Positions 38,201 through 46,904 of a stretch of 64,000 nucleotides of DNA are shown in pieces; within the stretch, counting starts at the first letter, position 1, and each line of letters starts with the position of its first letter. Under the pieces are notes generated by a model. The model did not search any database and was not told the DNA's origin. It saw nothing but the letters and a program-made list of their open reading frames with translations. The stretch is from Breoghania corrubedonensis (lineage in GTDB: Bacteria; Pseudomonadota; Alphaproteobacteria; Rhizobiales; Stappiaceae). Made by a program: the position numbers and the translations under genes. The DNA lies in NCBI RefSeq assembly GCF_003053845.1, contig NZ_QAYG01000004.1, positions 186,001-250,000 of the forward strand. Reading direction: 5' to 3'.

Positions 38201-38969
38201 GGTCGTCGGCGGTCACAAGGTGTACCTGCGCACGGGCGAGTACAATGACGGCCGGCTCGGCGAGATCTTCATCGACATGCACAAGGAAGGCGCCGCCTTC
38301 CGCGCGATGATGAACAACTTCGCCATCGCCATCTCGCTGGGTCTGCAGTATGGCGTGCCGCTCGAGGAATATGTGGAGGCGTTCACCTTCACCCGGTTCG
38401 AACCGGCCGGCATGGTGCAGGGCAACGAGGCGATCAAGAACGCCACGTCGATCCTCGACTACGTCTTCCGCGAACTGGCTGTTTCCTATCTCGGCCGCAA
38501 CGATCTTGCCCATGTCAATCCGGACACGATCGGCAACACCGTGATGGGCGACGGCGAGAAGGAAGGCCAGGCGAGCCAGATGATCGTGTCCAAGGGGCTG
38601 GTGCGCGGCCATACGGATCGCTTCCGGCTGATCGGCGGCTCCGGAGAGCCGGCGGGAGCGGCCAAGCAGTCGACCCCGAAGGCGACCTCCACGCCGGTCA
38701 CCTCGATCGCCCGCGGCAGTGCGGCGACCGCCTTCAAGCGCGATCTCGATGTCGAGGAAGCGCCGGAGATGTCGCCGGCTCCCGAAGCCGAGGCGACCCC
38801 GCCGACGGCCATTCATGCGGCACAGGCCTCCGTCGCCCAGCGCGTCGCTCAGGCCCGCATGAAGGGTTACGAGGGCGAGGCCTGTTCGGAATGCGGCAAC
38901 TTCACGATGGTGCGCAACGGCACCTGCCTGAAATGCGACACCTGCGGCGGCACCAGCGGCTGCAGCTGA
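35256..38969 (+). CDS. nrdJ: Vitamin B12-dependent ribonucleotide reductase (class II)
   Basis: NrdJ reduces ribonucleotides to deoxyribonucleotides using adenosylcobalamin as radical source. The 1237-residue protein is the long alphaproteobacterial form. Visible are [16 protein letters not shown], the catalytic region [21 protein letters not shown] and [12 protein letters not shown] variable linker follows, then a C-terminal zinc-ribbon-like [21 protein letters not shown] ending in the GCS tail that re-reduces the active site. ATG 35256 has GAGGGGG upstream; earlier in-frame starts give unrelated sequence. It stands alone and ends at a very strong palindromic terminator. Confidence 0.96.
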   Translation: MRIERRYTSEGQSPYATIEFRTTTSEIRNPDGSIVFRLEDIAVPAQFSQVASDILAQKYFRKAGVPARLKRIEENSVPSWLWRSVPDVDALGELDEDARYGSEMDARQVFDRLAGTWTYWGWKGGYFDGEADAQSFFDELRFMLATQKVAPNSPQWFNTGLFWAYGIDGPGQGHYYVDPETGKLTKSKSSYEHPQPHACFIQSVDDDLVNENGIMDLWVREARLFKYGSGTGSNFSRLRGEGERLSGGGKSSGLMSFLKIGDRAAGAIKSGGTTRRAAKMVVVDIDHPDIEAYINWKVHEEEKVAALVTGSKTVAKHLKQIMKACVNCQGPDGDCFDPNKNPALKREVRAAKKAQVPENYIKRVIQFARQGYHDIEFKTYDTDWDSEAYLTVSGQNSNNSVSIQDEFLRAVEADGDWNLIRRIDGKVHKTLKARELWDQIGYAAWASADPGLHFNTTMNDWHTCPAGGRINASNPCSEYMFLDDTACNLASLNLLQFMDKDTKRIETENYEHAVRLWTIVLEISVMMAQFPSKQIAKQSYEYRTLGLGYANIGGLLMTKGIPYDSEEGRAIGGALTAIMTGVCYATSAEMAKELGPFPQFAPNRESMLRVIRNHRRAARGEAGGYEELAVNPVPLDHASCSDTALVERAVLAWDRALELGEAHGYRNAQVSVIAPTGTIGLVMDCDTTGIEPDFALVKFKKLAGGGYFKIINRAVPEALRTLGYSEAQIAEIEAYAVGHGSIDQAPAINTATLKAKGFSDATIATIKGALKQAFDIKFVFNRWTIGDEQMAALEVPQEKFDDAEFDLLTHLGFSRKEIEAANIHACGAMTLEGAPHLKDEHLAVFDCANPCGKVGKRYLSVESHIRMMAAAQPFISGAISKTINMPNDATVEDCKEAYTLSWRLALKANALYRDGSKLSQPLNASLIADEDDEEDAIEELAALPVSAQAAKVAEKIVERVIYEREREREKLPGRRKGYTQKAVVGGHKVYLRTGEYNDGRLGEIFIDMHKEGAAFRAMMNNFAIAISLGLQYGVPLEEYVEAFTFTRFEPAGMVQGNEAIKNATSILDYVFRELAVSYLGRNDLAHVNPDTIGNTVMGDGEKEGQASQMIVSKGLVRGHTDRFRLIGGSGEPAGAAKQSTPKATSTPVTSIARGSAATAFKRDLDVEEAPEMSPAPEAEATPPTAIHAAQASVAQRVAQARMKGYEGEACSECGNFTMVRNGTCLKCDTCGGTSGCS

Positions 38970-39097
38970 TCGCCGACACGGCCGTTGGTGTCTGAGATAG
39001 CAAAGGATGGCCTGAGAGAAGCAAAGTCCGCCTCAATGAGCGCAACAGATTGCCTCTGTGAGGAAATCTGAGAAATCAGGCACATTCTTCCAGCCAA

Positions 39098-39142
39098 ATG
39101 AAAACCCGCCGATCGGATCCGATCGGCGGGTTTTCATGTTTT
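39098..39142 (+). terminator. Terminator of nrdJ, 40-bp perfect palindrome
   Basis: Bases 39098-39137 read identically on both strands: arms ATGAAAACCCGCCGATCGGA and its complement, followed by GTTTTT. It marks the end of core genome before the accessory region. Confidence 0.9.
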
Positions 39143-39504
39143 TGACCAGGCTTTAGTGCTGGTTTTCCTTCGTGGGGTTGCGAGCCATGAAGGGCAAAAA
39201 TGGGGCCGTCAGCGGATAGTCTGCTTTTCGATGGCGAAATCAGAAGGCAGACGTTGATGCGTCGAAGGCGCACAGTCGCTTTCGCCCATAAAGCAGACCG
39301 TGACACCGGGAGCAGCTTGCTCGGTGCCGAACAGAACGCGAATAGAAAAATTGTGAGAGACGGCGCTATGTTGACGGTACCGGAACTTCGTATCTTCAAC
39401 ACGACTTGGCATGAATGCGGGTTGGACAGTAGACAACGAGGCTCTAAAGTCGCGAGGCATTTGCCAACCTAAGTCACGATGTCAAATCTTGAAGGCTATG
39501 AAAC
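39143..39504. other. Left edge of the accessory region
   Basis: No gene is supported here. No tRNA, integrase or attachment-site repeat was recognised, so the left boundary of the island is placed only by the change in gene content after the nrdJ terminator. Confidence 0.4.
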
Positions 39505-40347
39505 TTGTCAGCACCCGACCCCAGACGGCAGAAGATATCCAGGCAAATCATTGAATGTCTCTTTAATGACGCAGCGAATGTCTGGGTGACGCATTACTCA
39601 TGTGAGAGCTTCTATGATCGGACGGACGGACGCTCTCCCAGGATCACATCGATTGCAGTTCGCAAGCTTGACTCAGGTCAAACTGTCTCTTTCTCCATCC
39701 ATCAAGTCGCAGAGCTGGACGGCATAGATCTTGCTGGGATCAACGCACATTACGATGCCTTAGAGCGGAAGATGCTGGACGCCTTCTTCGCGCATGTAGG
39801 TGGGCACCGAGGTATGAAGTATCTCCACTGGAACATGAGGGACATCAACTATGGCTTCGCCGCAATCGAGCACAGATACCGTGTTTTAGGTGGCAACCCT
39901 ACGTTCACTATCTCGGACGAGAACAAATTCGACCTCGCTCGCCTGCTGATCGACATTTACGGCGTGGGATACACGGGACACCCAAGACTGACGACACTTC
40001 TCGAGAAGAACAAGATTCAGCCAAGAGACTTCCTGAACGGCGCGTCTGAGGCAGAGGCTTTCGAACAGGGAAACTTTGTCGGCCTTCACCAGTCTACGTT
40101 GCGTAAGGTGGACATGATAGCCAATCTTGCGGGCCGCGCCCGGGACCGTTCTCTGAAGACCAACACAACGTGGTGGGAGATGCACGGCGGAAGGCTTCGG
40201 ACTTTCGTCAACTTCGCCGCAGAGAGCCGGACGTTTCAGCTTGTCGCCGGAACTGCGAGCATTATCGGCTTGGCAATCGCGTTTCAACCTACCCTACCGG
40301 GGTCCGTGTGGGCAGCCGTAAGCGGTTTATTCGTCTCCGGCCCATAG
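39505..40347 (+). CDS. Hypothetical protein with C-terminal membrane segment
   Basis: I cannot name a function for this 280-residue protein. It has a compact N-terminal domain with the motif YLHWNMRDINYGFAAIEHR near residue 110, which I have a sense of seeing in other hypothetical proteins, and a helical middle. A hydrophobic C terminus (residues 247-275) could be a membrane anchor. The start is TTG 39505, with GAAGG 9 bases upstream; no in-frame ATG exists before it. It lies next to a probable anti-phage locus and may belong to the same defence cluster. Confidence 0.65.
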   Translation: MSAPDPRRQKISRQIIECLFNDAANVWVTHYSCESFYDRTDGRSPRITSIAVRKLDSGQTVSFSIHQVAELDGIDLAGINAHYDALERKMLDAFFAHVGGHRGMKYLHWNMRDINYGFAAIEHRYRVLGGNPTFTISDENKFDLARLLIDIYGVGYTGHPRLTTLLEKNKIQPRDFLNGASEAEAFEQGNFVGLHQSTLRKVDMIANLAGRARDRSLKTNTTWWEMHGGRLRTFVNFAAESRTFQLVAGTASIIGLAIAFQPTLPGSVWAAVSGLFVSGP

Positions 40348-40587
40348 AAGTCCAAACTGAACCGCTCCGGGTTTTCCGAACGCTGGTTTACTCAGCTAAG
40401 TCGGTTTAGAGAATGGCGGCGGTGCTGCTGCTTTCAGCCTGAATCAAATCTAAAGCGACCGCTATAACTTGCCTGAATGGCCAACGTAACGCGCCGCCAA
40501 GTCCACTACCTGATCCTTGCTGATATTTATGCGCTGCGCAGCGAAAGACCGTTCCCCGCCCTGTCCGGACCTTGGAACAGAGCGCAG

Positions 40588-40671
40588 CGAATGGCTGCTT
40601 ACGGGAGCTTGCGCCACAATCGCGAACGACCAGTATGAGGGCGCGTTGCGGTCCGTCTGCCTTGGGGCCGG
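40588..40671. repeat. Dispersed intergenic repeat, copy A
   Basis: This intergenic block shares 33 bases with one mismatch (40639-40671) with 46596-46628 in direct orientation. It also shares the 13-mer CGAATGGCTGCTT (40588-40600) with 49657-49669. Frames through these blocks give similar nonsense peptides, a sign of a repeated non-coding element. Confidence 0.6.
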
Positions 40672-40775
40672 AAGCCGACCGGCTGCTTGTGGCAATGAAA
40701 GGATGATTGCTGCTGTCTGGCGGCACGGGGACCGGGCGCAGGCGACATACCGCATTCTCCGAACCTCGACCCGAA

Positions 40776-41060
40776 ACCTTCGGGTATGCGGAAGAGCGAC
40801 GCCTGTTCTACGTCCCCCTGTCGCGCGCAAGCCGCGGCGTGTTTCTGCTGAGCAACTGTCGTGAACCATCTCGGTACATCCGAGAACTTTCCGAGATCGC
40901 TGGCGACAACCTCCGCTTCGAGAGCGTAGACGGCGCCCCCAAGCAGCAATATCCCACGTGTCGCGCGGGTCATCTGGTGGAACGGACCGGGCCGGCCAAT
41001 CGCCGCTTTCTAGGTTGTAGCCAGTTCCCGAACTGCAATCACGCGGCACAACTTAAATGA
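40776..41060 (+). pseudogene. Remnant of a UvrD-type helicase C terminus with zinc finger
   Basis: The frame encodes AEERRLFYVPLSRASRGVFLL, matching motif VI of UvrD/Rep helicases. A topoisomerase-type zinc finger in which the first CPxC reads YPTC (then FLGCSQFPNC) follows. Everything before motif VI is missing and the frame merges upstream into repeat sequence, so this is a truncated relic. It lies 19 bases from the 3' end of the phospholipase D-like gene. Confidence 0.65.
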
Positions 41061-41079
41061 GCGACAGGTTGCCACACCG

Positions 41080-42819
41080 TCAGCCGAGCTCGGCGTCGAA
41101 CCTCTCAAGCAACGCCGTCGCCAAGTTGGGTCCCTCGAGATAAAGGCCAATTTCGTCCAGCGGATTGTCCTCGAGCCCGGACTGTGATCCCCAATTCAGA
41201 CTGCTGACGACGACATGGTCCGCGTCCCAAGCCAGAAACTTCGCGTGCAGTTGCGGCTCGGGCACGCCCGTGAGGTCCACGATGCCGTGGAGACGCTCGC
41301 GATGCTTCGTTACATGGCCGCGCTTCACCGGTCCCGTACGGCGCGAATAGTAGATGCGCACGTCGCCCAGGCGCCGGCCTGCGACCTCGGCAGGATCGAA
41401 CAGGGCCGGCACCATGTTCGCACCGACCTTGTTGGTACAGCAGATGAAGCGCTGTCGCGCCTCGTGGGCCGCGGCGCGCAGCAGCCGCTCGTGGTCAGCG
41501 GCATGAAGGATTGTCAGCGTTGCGGTCGGCGCTTGTGCCTCCTCGGGGGTCGAGAGCATATTTCGTTGTCGCCGCAGCTCGGACGCCATGAATTGCAGTG
41601 CTTCGACCGACCGACTAGCGCTTGATAGCTTGGAGATAATCTCGCGGAGTCGATCTAGCCCTTCTGCAACGGCGTTGGGGTTTCTGAGCTCGGCCGAGAC
41701 TTCCACGGCCGAAAATGGAGAGTGGAGCCAATTGCAGGAGCCCATGAGAACCACTGCGCCGTCGTGGCCATCGTCGGCAACCAGGAACTTCGCGTGGCTC
41801 TCGACTGGATCCCTCTGGACCAGGAGATATCCTCTGGTCTGTCGGGCAGCGGAGAGCCGCAGATACAGTTCCTGCATGGCCGCGGCGTGCTTGGCGCGAT
41901 CAAGCGAGGTCCCGAAGAAGAGGTGGCATCTCACGCCGCGCTTGCACGCATCCTCAAGTGCTCGCACGATGCGTTCGCGGCGTTCCCTGCCCTTTTCGTC
42001 GGATTGCGATGCAACGAATGTAGACAGGACGAATATGTTGGACTTGGCGGCGCCGACAATCTGCTCGAAACGCTCCAGATGCTGCTCGGCCCCGACGACG
42101 AGGTGAGCGGCATCAAAGCGCGTTTCGATGGTCAGGGGACGCTCCGGCGTGGGTGCCATGGTCTTCGGTAGAACCCCCGTCTTGATTGTCGCCTTGAGAG
42201 CGTCGACGAGTTGGTCGCTCGCGCCCTGCGGAAACACGCCTGCCTCGACCTCATCGAGATCGAGTACGAGGAATTTTGGCTCGAGGAATGAGCTGTTTGC
42301 CTGTACTCCGCGCAGCCATTCGCCGGGCCTCAACATGCCGACCATGAACTCGTTGACGCGCTGCATCATCGAATAGTGCGTCTCTGGTGGTTCTCCTTCC
42401 GGAAACCTGATGATCGAGCCCTGCGCGGGAAGTTTAGTGACAGGGATCGTATCAACGTCCCTGGTCCTGAACACCGACAACCCGACCTTCTCATAGACGA
42501 CGCTGATGCCAATTTCGCGATCGGATGAGCGCTCGGGAAGCGCACGGCCCGTGCGTATGCAGTCATGGCCGATGCTGCTGGTCACCAGATCAGGCTGTGG
42601 CGATAGCCGGACTTCGACAAGTCCGAATTGCATCAGCCGAGCAACCGTCGAACCAACCACCTGACGGGGAATCTTGAGCATCTGGGAGACGTGATTGATC
42701 GTTCCGGGGTTGCGGTCAAGGGACAGTAGGATCATCTCCTCGACCGGGCTCCAGCCCCAGGTGCGCTGGACGATGCCCGGCGCCCGGTAATGCCAGGCCG
42801 GAATGTAGATCTTGCCCAT
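41080..42819 (-). CDS. mkoB: Phospholipase D-like nuclease, Mokosh type I MkoB
   Basis: This 579-residue protein has an N-terminal winged-helix-like region (residues 20-75; MLKIPRQVVGSTVARLMQFGLVEV in two parts) and two phospholipase D active-site motifs. They are H342-x-K344-x4-D349 (SHAKFLVADD) and H525-x-K527-x4-D532 (LHAKFLAWDADH). Both are complete, so a paired active site for cutting nucleic acid is expected. Its ATG overlaps the stop of the helicase gene by one base. The pairing with a kinase-like/COG1112-type helicase matches Mokosh type I as I recall it. Confidence 0.82.
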   Translation of the reverse strand: MGKIYIPAWHYRAPGIVQRTWGWSPVEEMILLSLDRNPGTINHVSQMLKIPRQVVGSTVARLMQFGLVEVRLSPQPDLVTSSIGHDCIRTGRALPERSSDREIGISVVYEKVGLSVFRTRDVDTIPVTKLPAQGSIIRFPEGEPPETHYSMMQRVNEFMVGMLRPGEWLRGVQANSSFLEPKFLVLDLDEVEAGVFPQGASDQLVDALKATIKTGVLPKTMAPTPERPLTIETRFDAAHLVVGAEQHLERFEQIVGAAKSNIFVLSTFVASQSDEKGRERRERIVRALEDACKRGVRCHLFFGTSLDRAKHAAAMQELYLRLSAARQTRGYLLVQRDPVESHAKFLVADDGHDGAVVLMGSCNWLHSPFSAVEVSAELRNPNAVAEGLDRLREIISKLSSASRSVEALQFMASELRRQRNMLSTPEEAQAPTATLTILHAADHERLLRAAAHEARQRFICCTNKVGANMVPALFDPAEVAGRRLGDVRIYYSRRTGPVKRGHVTKHRERLHGIVDLTGVPEPQLHAKFLAWDADHVVVSSLNWGSQSGLEDNPLDEIGLYLEGPNLATALLERFDAELG

Positions 42820-45800
42820 CAGCAGAGTCTCCCCTGCTCATCGACAGCGACTACGCTGGCTCCTTTGCCGACGGACGGAAAATCGGTTTCTGACAAGCGG
42901 GTGACCTCGTCGAGCATGGTCCGCAGAAAGCCGAGTTCGTCCTTGACCCCATCTGGGTCGGTTCCCTCCACGGCGTTGAGGATGAACTGCCGGCTGGTTG
43001 CGAGAACGAGCTTGTGCTTGGCGCGACTGAGCAAGACGTTCAGGCGCTGCGGGTTCTTCATGAAGCCAAGAGCCCGCGTGCCAACGAGAACGTTGTTGCG
43101 CACCAGGCTGGCGGCTACCACGTCGGCCTCGCCGCCTTGGAAGCTGTCGCTCGTATAAATGAACTTCCCATCGCCTCGCGGGCTGGCGAAGCCGAACAGC
43201 GTGCCCGCGGCCATGTCGATGTCCGGCCTGAGCAGTCGTTCGAGGTGATGGACTTGCGCCAGATATGGAGACAGCACCACGAGCGATGGCACGGGTTTGC
43301 CCTCGTGGATGATGGGGCGCAGTTTCTTGATGGCTGCCACGAGCGCGGTCGCCTCGACCTCGTTTCGAATTGACCGCTTCACGGTGTGCTCGAATGCCCG
43401 TCGCTTGACGACGCTGAGTGAGGGCACGTCCAGAACTACGACCGGAGAAGTTGGAAATCCCTCGATGGCCTCGACGACCGCCTTGCGAGCCTTCACGCGT
43501 TCCGAAGATTCGAGTTGCCGTTTGTAGAAGGTATTGGAAACAAGTTCGCAGATCGCGGGATGCATGCGGCTCTGCTCGCGCAGCGTGTTGGCGATCGAAC
43601 TCGGGCGCCCGTTATCCGCGGCCCTTGTCTCCTCTCGCGTGGCAATAGATTTGAAGGGCTCTTCGAGACGAGAAGCGATCGCGAGAACGTCGCTGAGCAG
43701 GAACGTATCCGCCTTCAACGCCTCGAGGGCAAACTCGACCTCGCTCGGCAGGTCGGAGATCGCAGCGAGCTTCTCCTTGGCGTCGCGCAGCAGCTCGCCG
43801 GCCCGGCTGGGATCGTAGAATTTCTGCCGATCCGCCGCATCGAAGGGGGACAGCTGATTGTGATCGCCGATCATCACCCTGCGGTTTCCCAAGAGCAACG
43901 CTCCGATCAGCTCGGCGCCGTTGGCCCGCGCGGCCTCTTCGATGAAGACCCAGTCGAACTGCTCGCCGTCAGCAATCATCTCCTCAAGAATATGCGACGA
44001 GGTGGTTGCCAGCGTTACGTCAGACGAGCGCAGCATCAAATTGTCGGTGTCTCGCAGGGCACGGTCGGCGAGCGACTGCTCCGAGGTATCCACTGGCCTC
44101 AGCGCTTGAACGATTTGATTGAGCTGGTTCGTCATGATCGCGGCGCTGGCCGGGTCCGGCTTTGAGACGGAGCGCAACAGAGACTGCGAACTCCGTCTGA
44201 GCGTGCTTTCTTTCTCGCCGGACCGCGATCGCTCGACGCGAACGATGATGGTGGTGGTCGCAGGGAGAAACTTGCGAAGCTCGTCCTCCATATGAACGAG
44301 CGTCTCATGATTCTGAGACGACACCAAAATTCGGGCATCGGGCGTTTGATGCAGGACGCTGTTGACGAGGTGTGAGATCAGGAAGGTCTTGCCGACGCCC
44401 GGCGGCCCGACAACCACGTTGATGGATCTGCCGTCGGCGATTGCCTCCCAGGCCTCGATCTTCGACTGTTCCATGTCGGCATCGGCAGGTGGCGGGCCAG
44501 GTGCGGCGATGTCCCGCAATACCTCATCCATGGCAACTTGCGCCGGATCGTCCAAAGCCCTCAACAGCTCTACGTTGGACCGGGCGGCCACGATGTTCTG
44601 CAGCCGGCGCCGAATGGCTCGCTCGGCGCCCGTGTCCTTGCGAGGTCGCAGGAAAAGCCGTTGCCCTGTCTGAACCGAGAGGTTGGTTCCGAACGCGAAC
44701 GCAGTTTTCCCGTTGATCAGGCCGGTGCCCTCGTAGCTGAGTTCAGGGGCACGCTCCCGGCCCATCGCGAGGCGCGCCGTTTGTGACAGCATCCAGTTCG
44801 CCTTCCCGTCGTCATCCTTCAACTCGCGTCTAAGGGCCTCGGCTGCCGGACGCAGCCCCATGGTTTCGCGCTGCGCGTCGCGCTCGGGGTCATCGCCGGG
44901 CGCCAGCCAGACAACATTTGCCTCGGCGTTCGTGGGCGCGAGCACATTGACGGGATAGAGGCGGAACTGCTCCCTCAGCACGGTAAAGGCCTCAAGGAGG
45001 ATGAGGGCAAACCATATCGGAACGTCGGCGATCGCGCCGGCAGACTGGACGGGCTCTAGGAGATCGCGCCAGCGCTTGGCGCCCGGTCCGAGATTTTGGA
45101 CGCGCTCTTCAGCGCTCGCCCGATTTCTGGAGAGATGCAGTCGATGGACGATGTCGACAGCGCCATGCATCCATTCGTTCGGGCGACGCTGGTGCGCCCC
45201 CTCGATCATCCCGACGGTGTCGCTCATGATGCGAACGTGGTAGATCGCCAGGTCCGTCATAACCCGTGCGGTGTCCTGGCCGGCAGGGACGAGGCGAACG
45301 CCGACCGAGAGCAGGTCGTCGGAAACGAACTGCACGATGGCTCCCGTATCTGTCGCGGGAATCGTGCCGGAAGACAGGGCGGGCAAATCACTCTGGACCA
45401 CGCTCCGTGAGGGATAGAGAACGAGTTCGCCCTCTGAGCTTGAGCCGACCCTGTCGAGTTCGTTGACGACGTTCCTCAACTCGTCGAGCACGACCTCACC
45501 ATCGAACAGTTGGAACTGCGGCGGACTCGCCAACCTCTCCAGCATGCGGCGCTCGATGGCGAGCAGCGCCGGCGGGTTCTCGCCGTCAAGGCCGAGAAGC
45601 GCGCTCGCAACCGCAGCCACGTCGATCCAGTCTTGCCGGAACGAGATCGCGGCGGAGGGGCGAAGCAGATGCCCGGACTGTTTGAGATCGCCATCCGAAA
45701 TGTGGACGCATGCCTCGAAGCCACCGAGCCGATAGTCGGCACTGTCGGCGCGATGTGAGAATATCGAGTGCAGGCTGACGCCGCCGTGCACGATGCCAGC

Positions 45801-46241
45801 GTCATGACACAGCGCGAGCGCCTCTGCGACGCGGAGCATATTGCGCCAGAACACGCCACGGCTTGCACTCGTGAGGTAACGGCCCGTTTTCCGTCGTTGC
45901 GAAGCTCCCGAAATCGGATCGCCGGGGGCAACCATTACGATGGCGAGCTCATGCTGGTCTTCGGCAGCCTCGAGGACCTCGACCAGAACGTCCCGAGCGC
46001 GGCGTGAGGACAGAACCCGTCGTATTCGGCGAAGTCCGCGGGTGACAATCGCCCGCAGATCATCGTCGAGCGCAGTGCCCGTCTTTTTGAACAAGCGGAG
46101 GAGATACGCCTCGCCGTCTGCAACACCAACAGCGGGTCGCAGGTGCGAGTCCCACCCGCCAGCTAACCGCCCAAACGAATCTTCTGCGAATGTGAAACGT
46201 GAATCTAGCGGTGGGTTAGTCTTGTTTTTGACGACAGCCAT
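42819..46241 (-). CDS. mkoA: Kinase-like domain fused to SF1 helicase, Mokosh type I MkoA
   Basis: The 1140-residue protein begins with a protein-kinase-like domain (about 20-270; ALALCHDAGIVHGGVSLHSIF). A 300-residue linker leads to an Upf1/COG1112-type SF1 helicase. Walker A is GPPGVGKT (612-619), Walker B is DWVFIEEA (763-770), then GDHNQLSPF, TSDSFQGGEADVV and LNVLLSRAKHKLVL. The catalytic HRD reads HGG and the DFG position reads GGFE, so the kinase domain looks inactive. ATG 46241 is preferred to GTG 46295. It is the first gene of the two-gene unit. Known role of the family: anti-phage defence. Confidence 0.82.
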   Translation of the reverse strand: MAVVKNKTNPPLDSRFTFAEDSFGRLAGGWDSHLRPAVGVADGEAYLLRLFKKTGTALDDDLRAIVTRGLRRIRRVLSSRRARDVLVEVLEAAEDQHELAIVMVAPGDPISGASQRRKTGRYLTSASRGVFWRNMLRVAEALALCHDAGIVHGGVSLHSIFSHRADSADYRLGGFEACVHISDGDLKQSGHLLRPSAAISFRQDWIDVAAVASALLGLDGENPPALLAIERRMLERLASPPQFQLFDGEVVLDELRNVVNELDRVGSSSEGELVLYPSRSVVQSDLPALSSGTIPATDTGAIVQFVSDDLLSVGVRLVPAGQDTARVMTDLAIYHVRIMSDTVGMIEGAHQRRPNEWMHGAVDIVHRLHLSRNRASAEERVQNLGPGAKRWRDLLEPVQSAGAIADVPIWFALILLEAFTVLREQFRLYPVNVLAPTNAEANVVWLAPGDDPERDAQRETMGLRPAAEALRRELKDDDGKANWMLSQTARLAMGRERAPELSYEGTGLINGKTAFAFGTNLSVQTGQRLFLRPRKDTGAERAIRRRLQNIVAARSNVELLRALDDPAQVAMDEVLRDIAAPGPPPADADMEQSKIEAWEAIADGRSINVVVGPPGVGKTFLISHLVNSVLHQTPDARILVSSQNHETLVHMEDELRKFLPATTTIIVRVERSRSGEKESTLRRSSQSLLRSVSKPDPASAAIMTNQLNQIVQALRPVDTSEQSLADRALRDTDNLMLRSSDVTLATTSSHILEEMIADGEQFDWVFIEEAARANGAELIGALLLGNRRVMIGDHNQLSPFDAADRQKFYDPSRAGELLRDAKEKLAAISDLPSEVEFALEALKADTFLLSDVLAIASRLEEPFKSIATREETRAADNGRPSSIANTLREQSRMHPAICELVSNTFYKRQLESSERVKARKAVVEAIEGFPTSPVVVLDVPSLSVVKRRAFEHTVKRSIRNEVEATALVAAIKKLRPIIHEGKPVPSLVVLSPYLAQVHHLERLLRPDIDMAAGTLFGFASPRGDGKFIYTSDSFQGGEADVVAASLVRNNVLVGTRALGFMKNPQRLNVLLSRAKHKLVLATSRQFILNAVEGTDPDGVKDELGFLRTMLDEVTRLSETDFPSVGKGASVVAVDEQGRLC

Positions 46242-46904
46242 ATAGTTCGATCCCGTAAATACTTCCCGCTTAGCAGATTCTAGGTTGCCTTGCACTTTTA
46301 GGAGGCAGCAGGCTGTGGAATCATCGCAAGATACGATCTTTGAGCCCCGCGTAAGGCGGCAAGGCTTCGTTATCGCGTCGCGTTCGCTTGGACGGTCCCA
46401 GATGATGGCTTCGGAGGCAGCATCGATGCGTTAGTGCTTGGCTGCAAAGATCGCTTCGGTCTGCTCGTTGAGTTGGGTGGGCATCGAAGGGTCGATACGT
46501 GGCGGCAAGCACCAGCGACGGTGCGACTCTTAATTTCATCCTCCGCAATGGCAGCTATTGGGACAGCGACGTCCAGCGCCGAATGACTGAAATGGGGGCG
46601 CGTTGCGGTCCGTCTGCCTTGGCGCCGGTTGCGGACTGTCGGTTACTGGAAAAATCGCACACCTAAGCCGACATTCGTAGGACAATTTTCGCGGTAGTTT
46701 TCGGCCCTTACCCGCCATTCACCAGACGGGGCGTCGCTGGGGCGCGGTTCACCCACAGCGGATCTTGGTGACAAGCGCCAGACCCTGGCGGCTCCGAGGC
46801 CACATTGATGCTTTGCGCTGTCTATTAATGGCAAGCCATCCGTAGACAATAAGACGTGGTGGGATAAGCTTGAACAAAAATTGTCAATTAAGGGATGATT
46901 ACCA
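46242..46904. repeat. Intergenic repeat region, copy C
   Basis: These 663 bases between divergent genes hold no intact gene. Bases 46596-46628 repeat copy A at 40639-40671 in the same orientation, so direct repeats bracket the Mokosh locus. The stretch 46640-46830 encodes on the minus strand a peptide type (NCPTNVGLGVRFF, SPRSAVGEPRPS) that I recall as a dispersed non-coding repeat of alphaproteobacteria. Confidence 0.5.

Noticed and set aside
35091-38816. 1241-codon open frame on the minus strand opposite nrdJ
   Set aside because: Antisense shadow of nrdJ with no motif; the plus frame carries all class II reductase motifs.
40406-41049. Minus-strand frames at 40406-40726 and 40462-41049
   Set aside because: They run through the dispersed repeat and antisense to the helicase remnant; similar peptides arise from the other repeat copies, showing they are not genes.
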